Shown: positions 44,513 to 54,002 of the stretch, in pieces
Position numbering within the stretch: position 1 is the first letter of the stretch
Layout of the letters: every line of letters starts with the position of its first letter
Source of the DNA: Comamonadaceae bacterium OTU4NAUVB1
GTDB lineage: Bacteria > Pseudomonadota > Gammaproteobacteria > Burkholderiales > Burkholderiaceae_C
Reading direction: 5' to 3'
DNA: 64,000 bases
Assembly: GCA_024372625.1 (NCBI GenBank)
Contig: CP099607.1
Coordinates: forward strand, 124,001 to 188,000
Notes under the pieces: generated by a model
Databases searched by the model: none
The model's input: the letters and a program-made list of their open reading frames with translations, nothing else
What the model was told of the DNA's origin: nothing
Position numbers and translations under genes: made by a program

Positions 44513-46873
44513 TCAGGCCCCGGTCCGGCGCAGCAGCCGCAGCCCGTTGCCCACCACCAGCAGGCTGGCGCCCATGTCGGCGAAGACGGCCATCCACATG
44601 GTGGCGCTCCCGAACACCGCCAGCACGAAGAACACCGCCTTGATGCCCAGGGCCAGCGTGATGTTCTGCATCAGCACCGCGTGCGTGCGGCGGCTCAGGT
44701 GGACGGTCTCGGCGATGCGGCCGAGGTCGTCGTTCATGATCACCACGTCGGCGGCTTCCATGGCCGTGTCGGTGCCGGCGCCGCCCATGGCGAAGCCGAT
44801 GTCGGCGCGGGCCAGCGCCGGGGCGTCGTTGATGCCGTCGCCCGTCATGGCGGTGGCGCCGTGGCGCTCGCGCAGCGCCAGGATCGCCGCCAGCTTGTCC
44901 TCGGGCAGCAGCCCGCCGCGCACCTCGTCGATGCCGGCCTCGCGGCCGATGGCGCGTGCCGTGGCGAGGTTGTCGCCGGTGAGCATCACCGGGACGAGGC
45001 CCAGGCGCCGCAGCCGGGCCACCGCCTCGACCGAGCTGGCCTTGAGGGTGTCGGCCACGGCGAAGGTGCCCAGGACGCCGTCGTCGTCGGCCAGCAGGGT
45101 GACCGTGTGGCCGCGCGCCTCGTGGGCGGCGAGCGCGGCCTCCAGCGCGGGGCCGGACTGGCCGCGTTCGGCGATCAGGCGGTGGTTGCCCAGCACCAGG
45201 CGCCGGCCCTCGACGACCCCTTCCACGCCGCGTCCCGGGAGGGCCCGGAATCCGTCGACGTCGAGCACCTCGCCCGCGAGGCCGGCCGCGATGGCCCGGG
45301 AGACCGGGTGGTCCGAGCGCGCGGCCAGGCTGCGGGCCCGGCGGTCCGTCCCGGCGCGGGTCGCTTCGTCCGACGGCGCGAACGCCACCAGCCGGGGCTT
45401 GCCCTCGGTCAGGGTGCCGGTCTTGTCCAGCGCGATCGCCTTCAGGTTCCGCGCGGCTTCCAGGTAAGTGCCGCCCTTGATCAGGATGCCGCGCCGCGCG
45501 GCGGCGGCCAGGCCGCTGACCACCGTGACCGGGGTCGAGATCACCAGCGCGCACGGGCACGCGATCACCAGCAGCACGAGCGCCTTGTAGACCGAGGCCA
45601 TCCAGGCCCAGTCCAGCAGCAGCGGCGGCAGCACCGCCACCGCCAGCGCCAGCACGAACACGGCCGGCGTGTAGATCGCGGCGAAGCGGTCGACGAAACG
45701 CTGCGTGGGCGCCCGGGTGCCCTGCGCTTCCTCCACCGCGTGGATGATCCGCGCCAGGGTCGAATCGCTCGCGCCGGCGGTCACGCGGAATTCCAGTTCG
45801 CCGTCCTGGTTGATGGTGCCGGCGAACACCGGGTCGCCCGGCGCCTTGTCGACCGGGATGCTCTCGCCGGTGACCGGCGACTGGTCGATGCTGCCGTGGC
45901 CCCGGGTCACCCGGCCGTCGAGCGCGACGCGTTCGCCCGGCCGGACCCGGGCGATGGCGTCCAGCGGGATGTCCGCCGCCCGCGTCCGCCGCCAGCCGCC
46001 GTCGGGCTGCCGCACGTCGGCCTGGTCGGGCGCGAGGTCGACCAGGCCCTTGATGGCGTTGCGGGCCCGCTCGACCGCCCGCGCCTCGATCAGTTCGGCG
46101 ATCGCGTACAGCGCCATGACCATCGCCGCCTCGGGCCACTGGCCGATGACGAAGGCGCCGGTGACGGCGACCGACATCAGCGCGTTGATGTTGAGCTTGC
46201 CGTGGCGCAGCGCGACCATGCCCTTGGCGTAGGTCGCCATGCCGGCCAGCGCGATCGCCACGGCGGCGACCGCCATGCCCACGCCCTGCCACGCGAGCGT
46301 GTCGGGTGCGAGGTAGGACAGGCCCTCGGCCACGATCGCCAGGCCCAGCGCGGCGGCCAGCCGCACGGGGCCGGGACCGTCGGCGGGGTCGTGCCCGTGC
46401 GCCTCGGCGACCCCCGTCGCGTCGGCCACGGGCACCGGCACCGGCGTGAAGCCGGCCTTGCGGATGGCCGCCAGCGCGGCTTCCACCGCCGCGTCGGTGC
46501 CATCGATGCGCAGGTGCCGCTGGGCCAGGCGGAAGTGCAGGCCGCGCACGCCGTCGATGGGTTCGGCCACGCGGCGGATCTCCGACTCCTCCACCGCGCA
46601 GTCCATGCTGGCGATGCGGAAGGTGTTGGGCGCGACGGCGTCCCGCGCGGCGGCCCGGCCGTCCGCGAGGGAGGGCGGCGCGCAGCACGCGGCGGCGTCG
46701 CCGGTGCCGGCGCCGTGGCGGGTCGATGGCGTCGCGGCGATCGCCGGGGCCGCCGCGTAGGCGTCCGGGCCGCTGATGGGGCCGGGCCGCGCCGGTCGGT
46801 CCGCCGGCGCGGCGGGCGCCGGCGACGCCCCCGTGCAGCATGCGGTGGCGGGGTCGTGCGTGAGTTTGGCCAT
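44513..46873 (-). CDS. cadA: Zn/Cd/Pb-translocating P1B-type ATPase (CadA/ZntA family)
   Basis: This is a 786-residue P-type ATPase. The Cys/His-bearing N-terminal tail contains ACC pairs. An HMA domain has MDCAVEESEIRRV; the second Cys of the usual CxxC is replaced, as in the MDC..EE subgroup. The membrane CPC motif IACPCALVIS is near residue 438. Phosphorylation Asp483 is in LDKTGTLTEGKP, the SDHPVS His-Pro loop follows, and the hinge is TGDGINDAPALA. These define a divalent soft-metal exporter. It is divergent from a CadR/PbrR-like MerR regulator across a 19-bp-spacer promoter, so it is presumably induced by Cd, Pb or Zn. Confidence 0.93.
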   Translation of the reverse strand: MAKLTHDPATACCTGASPAPAAPADRPARPGPISGPDAYAAAPAIAATPSTRHGAGTGDAAACCAPPSLADGRAAARDAVAPNTFRIASMDCAVEESEIRRVAEPIDGVRGLHFRLAQRHLRIDGTDAAVEAALAAIRKAGFTPVPVPVADATGVAEAHGHDPADGPGPVRLAAALGLAIVAEGLSYLAPDTLAWQGVGMAVAAVAIALAGMATYAKGMVALRHGKLNINALMSVAVTGAFVIGQWPEAAMVMALYAIAELIEARAVERARNAIKGLVDLAPDQADVRQPDGGWRRTRAADIPLDAIARVRPGERVALDGRVTRGHGSIDQSPVTGESIPVDKAPGDPVFAGTINQDGELEFRVTAGASDSTLARIIHAVEEAQGTRAPTQRFVDRFAAIYTPAVFVLALAVAVLPPLLLDWAWMASVYKALVLLVIACPCALVISTPVTVVSGLAAAARRGILIKGGTYLEAARNLKAIALDKTGTLTEGKPRLVAFAPSDEATRAGTDRRARSLAARSDHPVSRAIAAGLAGEVLDVDGFRALPGRGVEGVVEGRRLVLGNHRLIAERGQSGPALEAALAAHEARGHTVTLLADDDGVLGTFAVADTLKASSVEAVARLRRLGLVPVMLTGDNLATARAIGREAGIDEVRGGLLPEDKLAAILALRERHGATAMTGDGINDAPALARADIGFAMGGAGTDTAMEAADVVIMNDDLGRIAETVHLSRRTHAVLMQNITLALGIKAVFFVLAVFGSATMWMAVFADMGASLLVVGNGLRLLRRTGA

Positions 46874-46898
46874 GGGTGTCGTTCGCTTTCTGGGGAGG

Positions 46899-46929
46899 AT
46901 TCGACACCCTGCACCCGCTGCAGGGTCAA
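46899..46929 (-). promoter_or_regulatory. MerR-regulated promoter of the metal ATPase
   Basis: On the minus strand, TTGACC (-35) and TCGAAT (-10) are separated by 19 bp, the elongated spacing diagnostic of MerR-family activation. Within it lies the perfect inverted repeat CCCTGCA-N5-TGCAGGG. The ATPase start is at 46873. Confidence 0.88.
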
Positions 46930-46970
46930 GTCGCTAGGATGGGTGTCCGCGCAGCTGACAGGGAGATGGA

Positions 46971-47393
46971 ATGAAGATCGGCGATCTGAGCAAGGCCACG
47001 GGCGTGGAGGTGGGCACGATCCGGTTCTACGAGCGTTCGGGCCTGATGGACCTGCCCGACCGCCTGCCCAACGGCTATCGCAGCTACGGCCCCCGGCACC
47101 TGGAGAGCTTGGCGTTCGTGCGCCACTGCCGCGCGCTGGACATGTCCATGGCCGACATCCGGCGCCTGCTGGACCTCGCGACGCTGCCGGGCGAGGACTG
47201 CGGCGACGTCAACGAGCTGGTCGACCGGCAGATCGAGCGCGTGCGCGCCCGCATCGCGAGCCTGAAGGCCCTGGAGAAGCAGCTGACCCTGCTGCGCGGG
47301 AAGTGTTCCGACCACCACCCGACGAGCGAGTGCGGCATCCTGGGCGAACTCCTCGTCGCCGCGCACGGCGAGGCGTGCGTCTGCCATCCCTGA
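46971..47393 (+). CDS. cadR: MerR-family Cd/Pb/Zn-responsive regulator
   Basis: This is a 140-residue MerR protein. The winged HTH is MKIGDLSKATGVEVGTIRFYERSGLM, followed by the long dimerisation helix. Metal-site cysteines are at EDCGDVNE (Cys78 equivalent), GKCSDHHPTSECGIL (two Cys, nine residues apart) and a C-terminal HGEACVCHP. The Cys pattern places it with CadR/PbrR/ZntR regulators, and the His/Cys tail resembles CadR. The ribosome binding site is GGGAGA. It controls the divergent ATPase through the operator at 46899-46929. Confidence 0.92.
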   Translation: MKIGDLSKATGVEVGTIRFYERSGLMDLPDRLPNGYRSYGPRHLESLAFVRHCRALDMSMADIRRLLDLATLPGEDCGDVNELVDRQIERVRARIASLKALEKQLTLLRGKCSDHHPTSECGILGELLVAAHGEACVCHP

Positions 47394-47417
47394 GCCGGGG
47401 CCGCGAGGGTCGGGCCG

Positions 47418-47840
47418 TCAGGGCTGGAACAGCCAGTCCTCCGAACGCGTCAGGGCCTTCACCAGCGGCGCCGAGGTGCTCGGGTCGCTGGCGTAGAGGT
47501 TCAGGTTCTGCCCCGGCGAGAAGCTGCGGAAGATCGCCTTCGTCCGGTCGTCCCAGACCCGCAGCGCCAGGGACCAGTCGGGATAGGCGCGGCGCGCGAC
47601 CGTGCGCTGGTCGAGCACCGTCACGTCGCGGTGGCGGACGTCGCGGCGGATGTGCTCGAAGAGGGCCCGGATGGTGGCTTCCTCGCCTTCGAGGTGCTCG
47701 ATGTAGGTGCCGTCGAGCAGGCACAGCACGCCGGTGATGCCCAGCCCCGGGTTGTGGGCCCGGGACCATTCGAGGATGCCCGGAAGGTCCTCCTCGGTCG
47801 ACACGCACGCACGACTGGCATAGATGAGACGGTAGACCAT
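47418..47840 (-). CDS. BLUF-domain protein with substitutions at photochemical residues
   Basis: This 140-residue protein is essentially a single BLUF (FAD blue-light sensor) domain: VYRLIYASRA with the conserved Tyr7, HNPGLGITGVLCLLDG with Asn30, TYIEHLEGEEATI, and AYPDWSLAL with Trp89. Relative to PixD/AppA the invariant Gln of the FLQxLEG strand is Glu48, and the usual Met after W-S is Leu91. FAD binding is plausible, but the normal Gln-flip photocycle should be altered or lost. A C-terminal helix region follows. It lies 48 bp downstream of rpoN on the same strand, with no terminator seen, and is probably co-transcribed. Confidence 0.9.
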   Translation of the reverse strand: MVYRLIYASRACVSTEEDLPGILEWSRAHNPGLGITGVLCLLDGTYIEHLEGEEATIRALFEHIRRDVRHRDVTVLDQRTVARRAYPDWSLALRVWDDRTKAIFRSFSPGQNLNLYASDPSTSAPLVKALTRSEDWLFQP

Positions 47841-47888
47841 GGTGGCAATCTGGCGGCCTTTGCGGCGAAGCGCCAACCCGCGCGCCGC

Positions 47889-49298
47889 TCAGGCGCACCG
47901 GCGGCGCTCGACCGGCTCGATGTTGAGGCCCTGGCGGTACTTGGTGACGGTTCGCCGGGCGATGAGGAAGCCCTGCTGGGCGAGTTCGCGCGCGAGGGCG
48001 GCGTCGCTCAGGGGGGTGTGGGGCCGCTCGGCCTCGATGAGCTCGCGGATGAGGGCCTGGAGTGCGGCAGGGGCGCTGGCGCCGCCGCTGCGGTGGGCCA
48101 TGCCGCGGGAGAAGAAGTGGTGGAGCTCGAAGACGCCGTGGGGGGTGGCGAGGTATTTGTGGTGGACCGCGCGCGAGACGGTGGAGGGGTGCACGCCCAC
48201 GGCGTCGGCGACCTCGCGCAGGCCCAGGGGCTTCATGGCGAGGTGGCCGTACTCCAGGAACAGGCGCTGGCGCGCGACGATGGCCGAGGCGATGGCGTGG
48301 ATGGTGGAGACGCGCTGGGCGGCGTTGTTCACGGTCCAGCGGGCGCGCTCGAGGCAGTCCTTCATGGCGAGGTCGCCCTGGGCGCGGTGGCGCTCGAAGA
48401 GCGCGGCGTAGGACTGGTGCAGTCGCACGCGGGGCAGGGCGCGGTCGTTGAGGGCGGTCTTCCAGGCGCCGGCGACCTTGCGCACGATGACGTCGGGCAC
48501 GATGGCCTGGGTGAGGGTGTCGTTGAAGCGCGCGCCGGGGCGGGGGTCGAGGGCGAGGATGGCGTCGACGGCCGCGCGGGTGTCGGCCTCGCTCGCGCCG
48601 AGCTGGGCGGCCAGGCGTGGCAGGCGGCGCGTGGCGAGGAGCTCGAGGTGGTGGGCGGCGATGCGCAGGGCGAGCTCGCGCACGCGCGCCTCGCGCACCT
48701 CGCGCAGCTGCAGCGACAGGCACTCGGCCACGTCGCGCGCGGCCACGCCCAGCGGGTCCAGGCCCTGGACGTCCCGCAGCGCCGCTCGCAGCGCGGCCAT
48801 CACGTCCGCGCCCGCGCCGAGGCCGATGTCCGTCCCCATGCCGTCCGCGTCCAGGGCGGCGGCGAGGTCCTCCAGCGACACGCGCAGGTAGCCGTCGTCG
48901 TCCAGCGCCTCGATCACCAGCTCGGCCAGCAGGCGCGCGCAGCGTTCGCGCCGCAGGCCGCACAGCTGCGAGCGCAGGTGGGTCGCCAGGCTCGTGCGCA
49001 CCGGCGCCTGCTGGAGCGCGTCCGCGCGCCCCTCGCCGGCCTGCCGGTCGAGCCCGCGGACCCCGTCGATCTCGGCCCCGCCGTCCTCCCGTGCCGCGGC
49101 GTCCCGCTCGGCGCCCGGTGCCGGCGGCGGCGCCAGTTCGGGCGCCTCGACATCGAGGAACGGGTTGTCCAGCGCGGCTTCCCGCAGCGCCCGGGCGTAG
49201 TCGAGGGTGGACAGCTGCAGCAGGCGCACGGCCTGCTGCAGGCGCGGCGAGAAGCCGACGGTGGGGGCGAGGCGGGACTGCAGACTGACGGCGTTCAT
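47889..49298 (-). CDS. rpoN: RNA polymerase sigma-54 factor, accessory paralogue
   Basis: This is a 469-residue sigma-54. Region I is the activator-interacting N-terminus (FSPRLQQAVRLLQLSTLDYARALREAALDNPFLD), followed by an acidic linker. The core-binding domain comes next. The -12 HTH region contains LREVADAVGVHPSTVSRAVHHKYLATPHGVFELHHFFSRG. The RpoN box ARRTVTKYRQ at about residues 447-456 recognises the -24 element. The length is normal. Canonical proteobacterial rpoN lies between lptB and hpf/ptsN; none of these is here. It instead adjoins a BLUF gene and a divergent HisKA/activator pair, so it is probably a second, specialised copy. CGGAG lies about 9 nt before the ATG. Confidence 0.93.
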   Translation of the reverse strand: MNAVSLQSRLAPTVGFSPRLQQAVRLLQLSTLDYARALREAALDNPFLDVEAPELAPPPAPGAERDAAAREDGGAEIDGVRGLDRQAGEGRADALQQAPVRTSLATHLRSQLCGLRRERCARLLAELVIEALDDDGYLRVSLEDLAAALDADGMGTDIGLGAGADVMAALRAALRDVQGLDPLGVAARDVAECLSLQLREVREARVRELALRIAAHHLELLATRRLPRLAAQLGASEADTRAAVDAILALDPRPGARFNDTLTQAIVPDVIVRKVAGAWKTALNDRALPRVRLHQSYAALFERHRAQGDLAMKDCLERARWTVNNAAQRVSTIHAIASAIVARQRLFLEYGHLAMKPLGLREVADAVGVHPSTVSRAVHHKYLATPHGVFELHHFFSRGMAHRSGGASAPAALQALIRELIEAERPHTPLSDAALARELAQQGFLIARRTVTKYRQGLNIEPVERRRCA

Positions 49299-49410
49299 GG
49301 ACGGGCTCCGCCGCGAGGGCGGCCCCTCGTGCACCGCAACGACCGTGCCTCGACGAAACCGATACCAAAGTATTCAGGAACAGGGTGCCTTGAAGTGGCC
49401 GCGCGTCGAT

Positions 49411-49438
49411 CCGCAACATTTGCGGCAAATATTGCCGC
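49411..49438. promoter_or_regulatory. Tandem dyad operator between rpoN and the HisKA gene
   Basis: Two perfect palindromes overlap: CCGCAA-CAT-TTGCGG and GCGGCAA-ATA-TTGCCGC. Together they give two GCAAnnnTTGC units with a 12-bp period. They lie in the 186-bp divergent promoter region and are probable operators for a dimeric regulator controlling both sides. Confidence 0.65.
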
Positions 49439-49484
49439 CGACTACGCCGGGACAGAACTTTCGGGCGGCTGCAAACTTCCCGTC

Positions 49485-49787
49485 ATGTCGACTTTCACCA
49501 CGCCACGGCCGGCCGGCCCCCTTGGCGCGCCCCCGGTTGCGACCGCGTGCGACGCTTCGCTCATCGCCTTTCTGAGGCAGTTCGACCACGACCTGCGCAC
49601 GCCCCTGGGCACCATGGCCGCGGCGGTCGATCTGCTGCGCGACGAGGCGCCCGCCTCGGTCAGCCACGCGGAGTCGATCGCCGTGCTGGAACGCCAGATC
49701 GCGCGGCTGCACGCGCTGACGCAGTCGCTGCGGGAGTACGCGCAGGGCCTGTCGCCGGCGGGCGTGGCGCAGCGGGAGGGTCGCTGA
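49485..49787 (+). CDS. Stand-alone HisKA (phosphoacceptor) domain protein
   Basis: This is a 100-residue protein. A Pro-rich leader of about 22 residues precedes a single HisKA dimerisation/phosphotransfer helical hairpin (LIAFLRQFDHDLRTPLGTMAAAVDLLRDE) with phosphoacceptor His35 in the H-box D-H-D-L-R-T-P. The second helix is IAVLERQIARLHALTQSLREY. There is no HATPase catalytic domain, so it cannot autophosphorylate on its own. It may relay phosphate from another kinase or titrate the response regulator. It ends directly before the NtrC-type regulator start (GGGAGG within its last codons), so it is translationally linked to it. Confidence 0.8.
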   Translation: MSTFTTPRPAGPLGAPPVATACDASLIAFLRQFDHDLRTPLGTMAAAVDLLRDEAPASVSHAESIAVLERQIARLHALTQSLREYAQGLSPAGVAQREGR

Positions 49788-49788
49788 G

Positions 49789-51225
<1,437 letters not shown>

Positions 51226-51242
51226 GCGCGCGCGGGCGCCGC

Positions 51243-51258
51243 CGGAATGCCGATTGCC
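51243..51258 (+). promoter_or_regulatory. Sigma-54-type -24/-12 promoter element next to the activator gene
   Basis: The sequence CGGAATGCCGATTGCC has GG-N10-GC spacing exact. The predicted start is near 51269, 28 nt before the ATG at 51297. It lies 18 bp after the activator stop codon. Confidence 0.6.
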
Positions 51259-51296
51259 TGCCCTCGGAGACAAACCGGACATCGAGAGGAAACGCC

Positions 51297-51551
51297 ATGT
51301 CCATCGAAAAACTCAGGCAGCTCGCGGGGCTCGATCTCCCCTTCAACGCGAACGACGACGACGAGATCGACGAGTTGCGCGTGCTGATGGCCGCCGGCCT
51401 GATCGCCGGGCTGACGCTTCGGGTGCCGGCGGGCGTGGACGGCGGTCCCGACCGCGCGGCGCGCGTCATCCGGGTGCTGGCCATCACGCCCGAGGGACGC
51501 CGGCTGCTGCAGCGCAGCGGCGCCGATCCGGGCGTGTCGAGCACGCACTGA
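51297..51551 (+). CDS. Small hypothetical protein, putative local sigma-54 target
   Basis: This is an 84-residue soluble protein with GAGAGGA about 6 nt before its ATG. The N-terminal helix is SIEKLRQLAGLDLPFNANDDDEIDELRVLMAAGLIAG, then beta-rich LTLRVPAGVDGG...AARVIRVLAITPEGRRLLQ. The last part (ALTPEGRRLL type) resembles the C-terminal end of winged-helix-like small proteins, but no family is assigned. A -24/-12 element lies directly upstream, and the NtrC-type activator gene precedes it. Confidence 0.7.
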   Translation: MSIEKLRQLAGLDLPFNANDDDEIDELRVLMAAGLIAGLTLRVPAGVDGGPDRAARVIRVLAITPEGRRLLQRSGADPGVSSTH

Positions 51552-51717
51552 AGGCGCGCGTCGCGCGTCCCGCCACCGGCGGCGGGAGCGCGGGGACGGG
51601 GGAAGTCCCGATAAGGAAACGTGAACGCGCTCGAAGCCGAAGTCAGGCCGCGCGCGCGGGATCGCAACCACACTCGGGACCACCGTCGCCATCCCCGTCC
51701 CGACCGCGAGCCCCTCC

Positions 51718-52746
51718 ATGATCATCGACTGCCACGGCCATTACACGACCGCCCCCGAGGCCCTGGAGACCTGGCGCGACCGTCAGATCGCCGGCATCGC
51801 CGACCCCGCCTCCAGGCCCCGGGTCGCCGAGCTGAAGATCTCCGACGACGAACTGCGCGAGTCCATCGAGCACAACCAGTTGCGCCTCATGCGGGAACGC
51901 GGCAGCGACCTCACCATCTTCAGCCCGCGCGCGAGCTTCATGGCCCATCACGTGGGGGACTTCGAGGTCTCCTCGACCTGGGCGGCGATCTGCAACGAGC
52001 TGTGCGCGCGCGTCGCCGGCCTCTTCCCCGACCACTTCATCGGCGCGGCGATGCTGCCGCAGTCCCCGGGCGTCGACCCGGCCACCTGCATCCCGGAGCT
52101 GGAGCGTTGCGTGACCGAGTACGGCTTCGTCGGCATCAACCTCAACCCCGATCCCTCCGGCGGCCACTGGACCGGCCCGCCGCTGTCGGACCGCCACTGG
52201 TACCCGCTCTACGAGAAGATGGTCGAGCACGACATCCCGGCCATGGTGCACGTGAGCACGAGCTGCAACGCCTGCTTCCACACCACCGGCGCGCACTACC
52301 TGAACGCCGACACCACCGCCTTCATGCAGTGCCTGAGCGCCGACCTGTTCACCGACTTCCCGACGTTGCGCTTCGTGATCCCGCACGGCGGCGGCGCGGT
52401 GCCCTACCACTGGGGGCGCTTCCGGGGCCTGGCCCAGGCGCTGAAGAAGCCGCTGCTGGAGGACCACCTGCTGAAGAACATCTTCTTCGACACCTGCGTC
52501 TACCACCAGCCCGGCATCGACCTGCTGACCCAGGTCATCCCGGTGGAGAACATCCTGTTCGCCAGCGAGATGATCGGCGCCGTGCGCGGCATCGACCCGC
52601 AGACCGGCCACCATTTCGACGACACGCGCCGCTACGTCGACGCCACGCCGCGGCTCGACGCGCGCACCCGTCACCAGGTCTTCGAGGGCAATGCGAGGCG
52701 CGTCTATCCGCGCCTGGACCGTGCCCTGAAGGCCCGGGGGCGCTGA
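51718..52746 (+). CDS. ligJ: 4-oxalomesaconate hydratase, LigJ-type amidohydrolase
   Basis: This 342-residue amidohydrolase-superfamily protein matches LigJ/4-oxalomesaconate hydratase. It starts MIIDCHGHYTTAPEALETWRDRQIAG, with metal ligands His6 and His8. SPRASFMAHHVGD, NLNPDPSGGHW, MVHVSTSCNACFHTTGAHYLNADT, VIPHGGGAVPYHWGRF and FASEMIGAVRGIDP follow. It hydrates 4-oxalomesaconate to 4-carboxy-4-hydroxy-2-oxoadipate in protocatechuate 4,5-cleavage and gallate degradation. A Bug receptor and the gallate dioxygenase follow on the same strand. Confidence 0.92.
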   Translation: MIIDCHGHYTTAPEALETWRDRQIAGIADPASRPRVAELKISDDELRESIEHNQLRLMRERGSDLTIFSPRASFMAHHVGDFEVSSTWAAICNELCARVAGLFPDHFIGAAMLPQSPGVDPATCIPELERCVTEYGFVGINLNPDPSGGHWTGPPLSDRHWYPLYEKMVEHDIPAMVHVSTSCNACFHTTGAHYLNADTTAFMQCLSADLFTDFPTLRFVIPHGGGAVPYHWGRFRGLAQALKKPLLEDHLLKNIFFDTCVYHQPGIDLLTQVIPVENILFASEMIGAVRGIDPQTGHHFDDTRRYVDATPRLDARTRHQVFEGNARRVYPRLDRALKARGR

Positions 52747-52932
52747 GCATGACCGCGCCTTCACCCCGCCGCGAGGCCGACGGGACCGGCAGGCGTGCGC
52801 GTTTCGCCGCTGGCGGACGGGGGCCGGACCTGTACGCTATGCGGGAGCCACTGGCCCGAGCCGGCCCGCGCCGCTTCGACTGACGCGCGGCCATTCCAAC
52901 GCACGCAACCCGCACCCCCGGAGACCGACAAG

Positions 52933-53958
52933 ATGAGAGACATCCCGACCCCCCGCACCGCCTCCCGCGCCACGCGCCGCCGCCTCGCGGCCCTGGCCGC
53001 CGCCGCGGGCGTCTGCGCCGCTTTCGCGCTGCTGCCGACCACGGCCGCCGCCCAGGACTTCCCCAGCCGCCCGGTGCGCATCATCACGCCGTTCCCGGTC
53101 GGGGGCGGGCCCGAGGGCGTGGTGCGCCTGCTGGCCGACAAGCTGAGCCGCGCCTGGGGCCAGCCCGTGACGGTGGAGAACCGCCCCGGCGGCAACGGCT
53201 TCATCGCCATCGACGCCTTCAAGCGCGGCAACAAGGACGGGTACGACCTGATCCAGCTCGACAACGTCCACCTGACGGCCTACCCGTCGCTGTTCATGAA
53301 GCTGCCCTACGACCCGGTCAAGGACTTCGAGCAGATCGACCCGCTGTTCCGCACCAACTTCTTCTTCACCGTGGGCACCGACAGCAAGTACCGGTCCGTC
53401 GGCGAGATCGTGGCCGACGCCAAGGCCAACCCTGGCAAGCTGAACTACGGTTCCTGGTCGATCGGCAACCCGGTGCACCTGGGCTCGGCGCTGTTCGAGT
53501 CGATGACCGGCACGACCATGTCGCACGTGGTCTACAAGGAGACCTCGCAGCTCTACACGGCCGTGGCGACCAACGAGCTGTCCTTCGCGCTCGGCACGCT
53601 GGGCAGCGCGGGCGCCATGCAGCGCGCGGGCCGGCTGCGCTACCTGGCCGTGGCCGCCCCGGTGCGCCACCCGGCGTTCCCGGACGTGCCCACGGTGGCC
53701 GAGTCGGGCGGGCCGGCCGGCTTCGAGGTCATCGGCTGGACCACGCTGGCCGCGCCCCCGGGCCTGCCGGCGGCGGTGACCGACAAGATCCGCCGCGACG
53801 TCGAGAAGGCGCTGGCCGACGACGACTTCAAGGCCAAGTTCGCCGCCTTCGGCTACGAACCCTTCCCGGTCACGCGCGTGCAGTTCGACCAGTTCATCCG
53901 CTCGGAGTCGGCCCGCCAGGGCGACGTCATCAAGAAGGCCAAGGTGTCGCTCGACTGA
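52933..53958 (+). CDS. Bug/TctC family periplasmic receptor (gallate cluster)
   Basis: This is a 341-residue Bug protein. A signal peptide with an Arg-rich n-region (RATRRRLAALAAAAGVCAAFALLP) is cleaved near AAAQDFPS. VRIITPFPVGGGPEGVVRLLADKLSRAWGQPVTVENRPGGNGFIA and DVPTVAESGGPAGFEVIGW follow. GGAG lies upstream of the ATG at 52933. Bug receptors bind small carboxylates including aromatic acids, and its place between ligJ and the dioxygenase suggests gallate or a ring-cleavage acid. Confidence 0.93.
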   Translation: MRDIPTPRTASRATRRRLAALAAAAGVCAAFALLPTTAAAQDFPSRPVRIITPFPVGGGPEGVVRLLADKLSRAWGQPVTVENRPGGNGFIAIDAFKRGNKDGYDLIQLDNVHLTAYPSLFMKLPYDPVKDFEQIDPLFRTNFFFTVGTDSKYRSVGEIVADAKANPGKLNYGSWSIGNPVHLGSALFESMTGTTMSHVVYKETSQLYTAVATNELSFALGTLGSAGAMQRAGRLRYLAVAAPVRHPAFPDVPTVAESGGPAGFEVIGWTTLAAPPGLPAAVTDKIRRDVEKALADDDFKAKFAAFGYEPFPVTRVQFDQFIRSESARQGDVIKKAKVSLD

Positions 53959-54002
53959 GCGGACGCCCGGGACCCGCCGCCAGCAGAAGGAAGAAGACCC
54001 CA

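Noticed and set aside
47844..47859. Minus-strand AGGCCGCCAGATTGCC, a GG-N10-GC match before the BLUF gene
   Set aside because: The predicted start would lie downstream of the BLUF ATG and remove the essential N-terminal strand. The -24 half is also poor.
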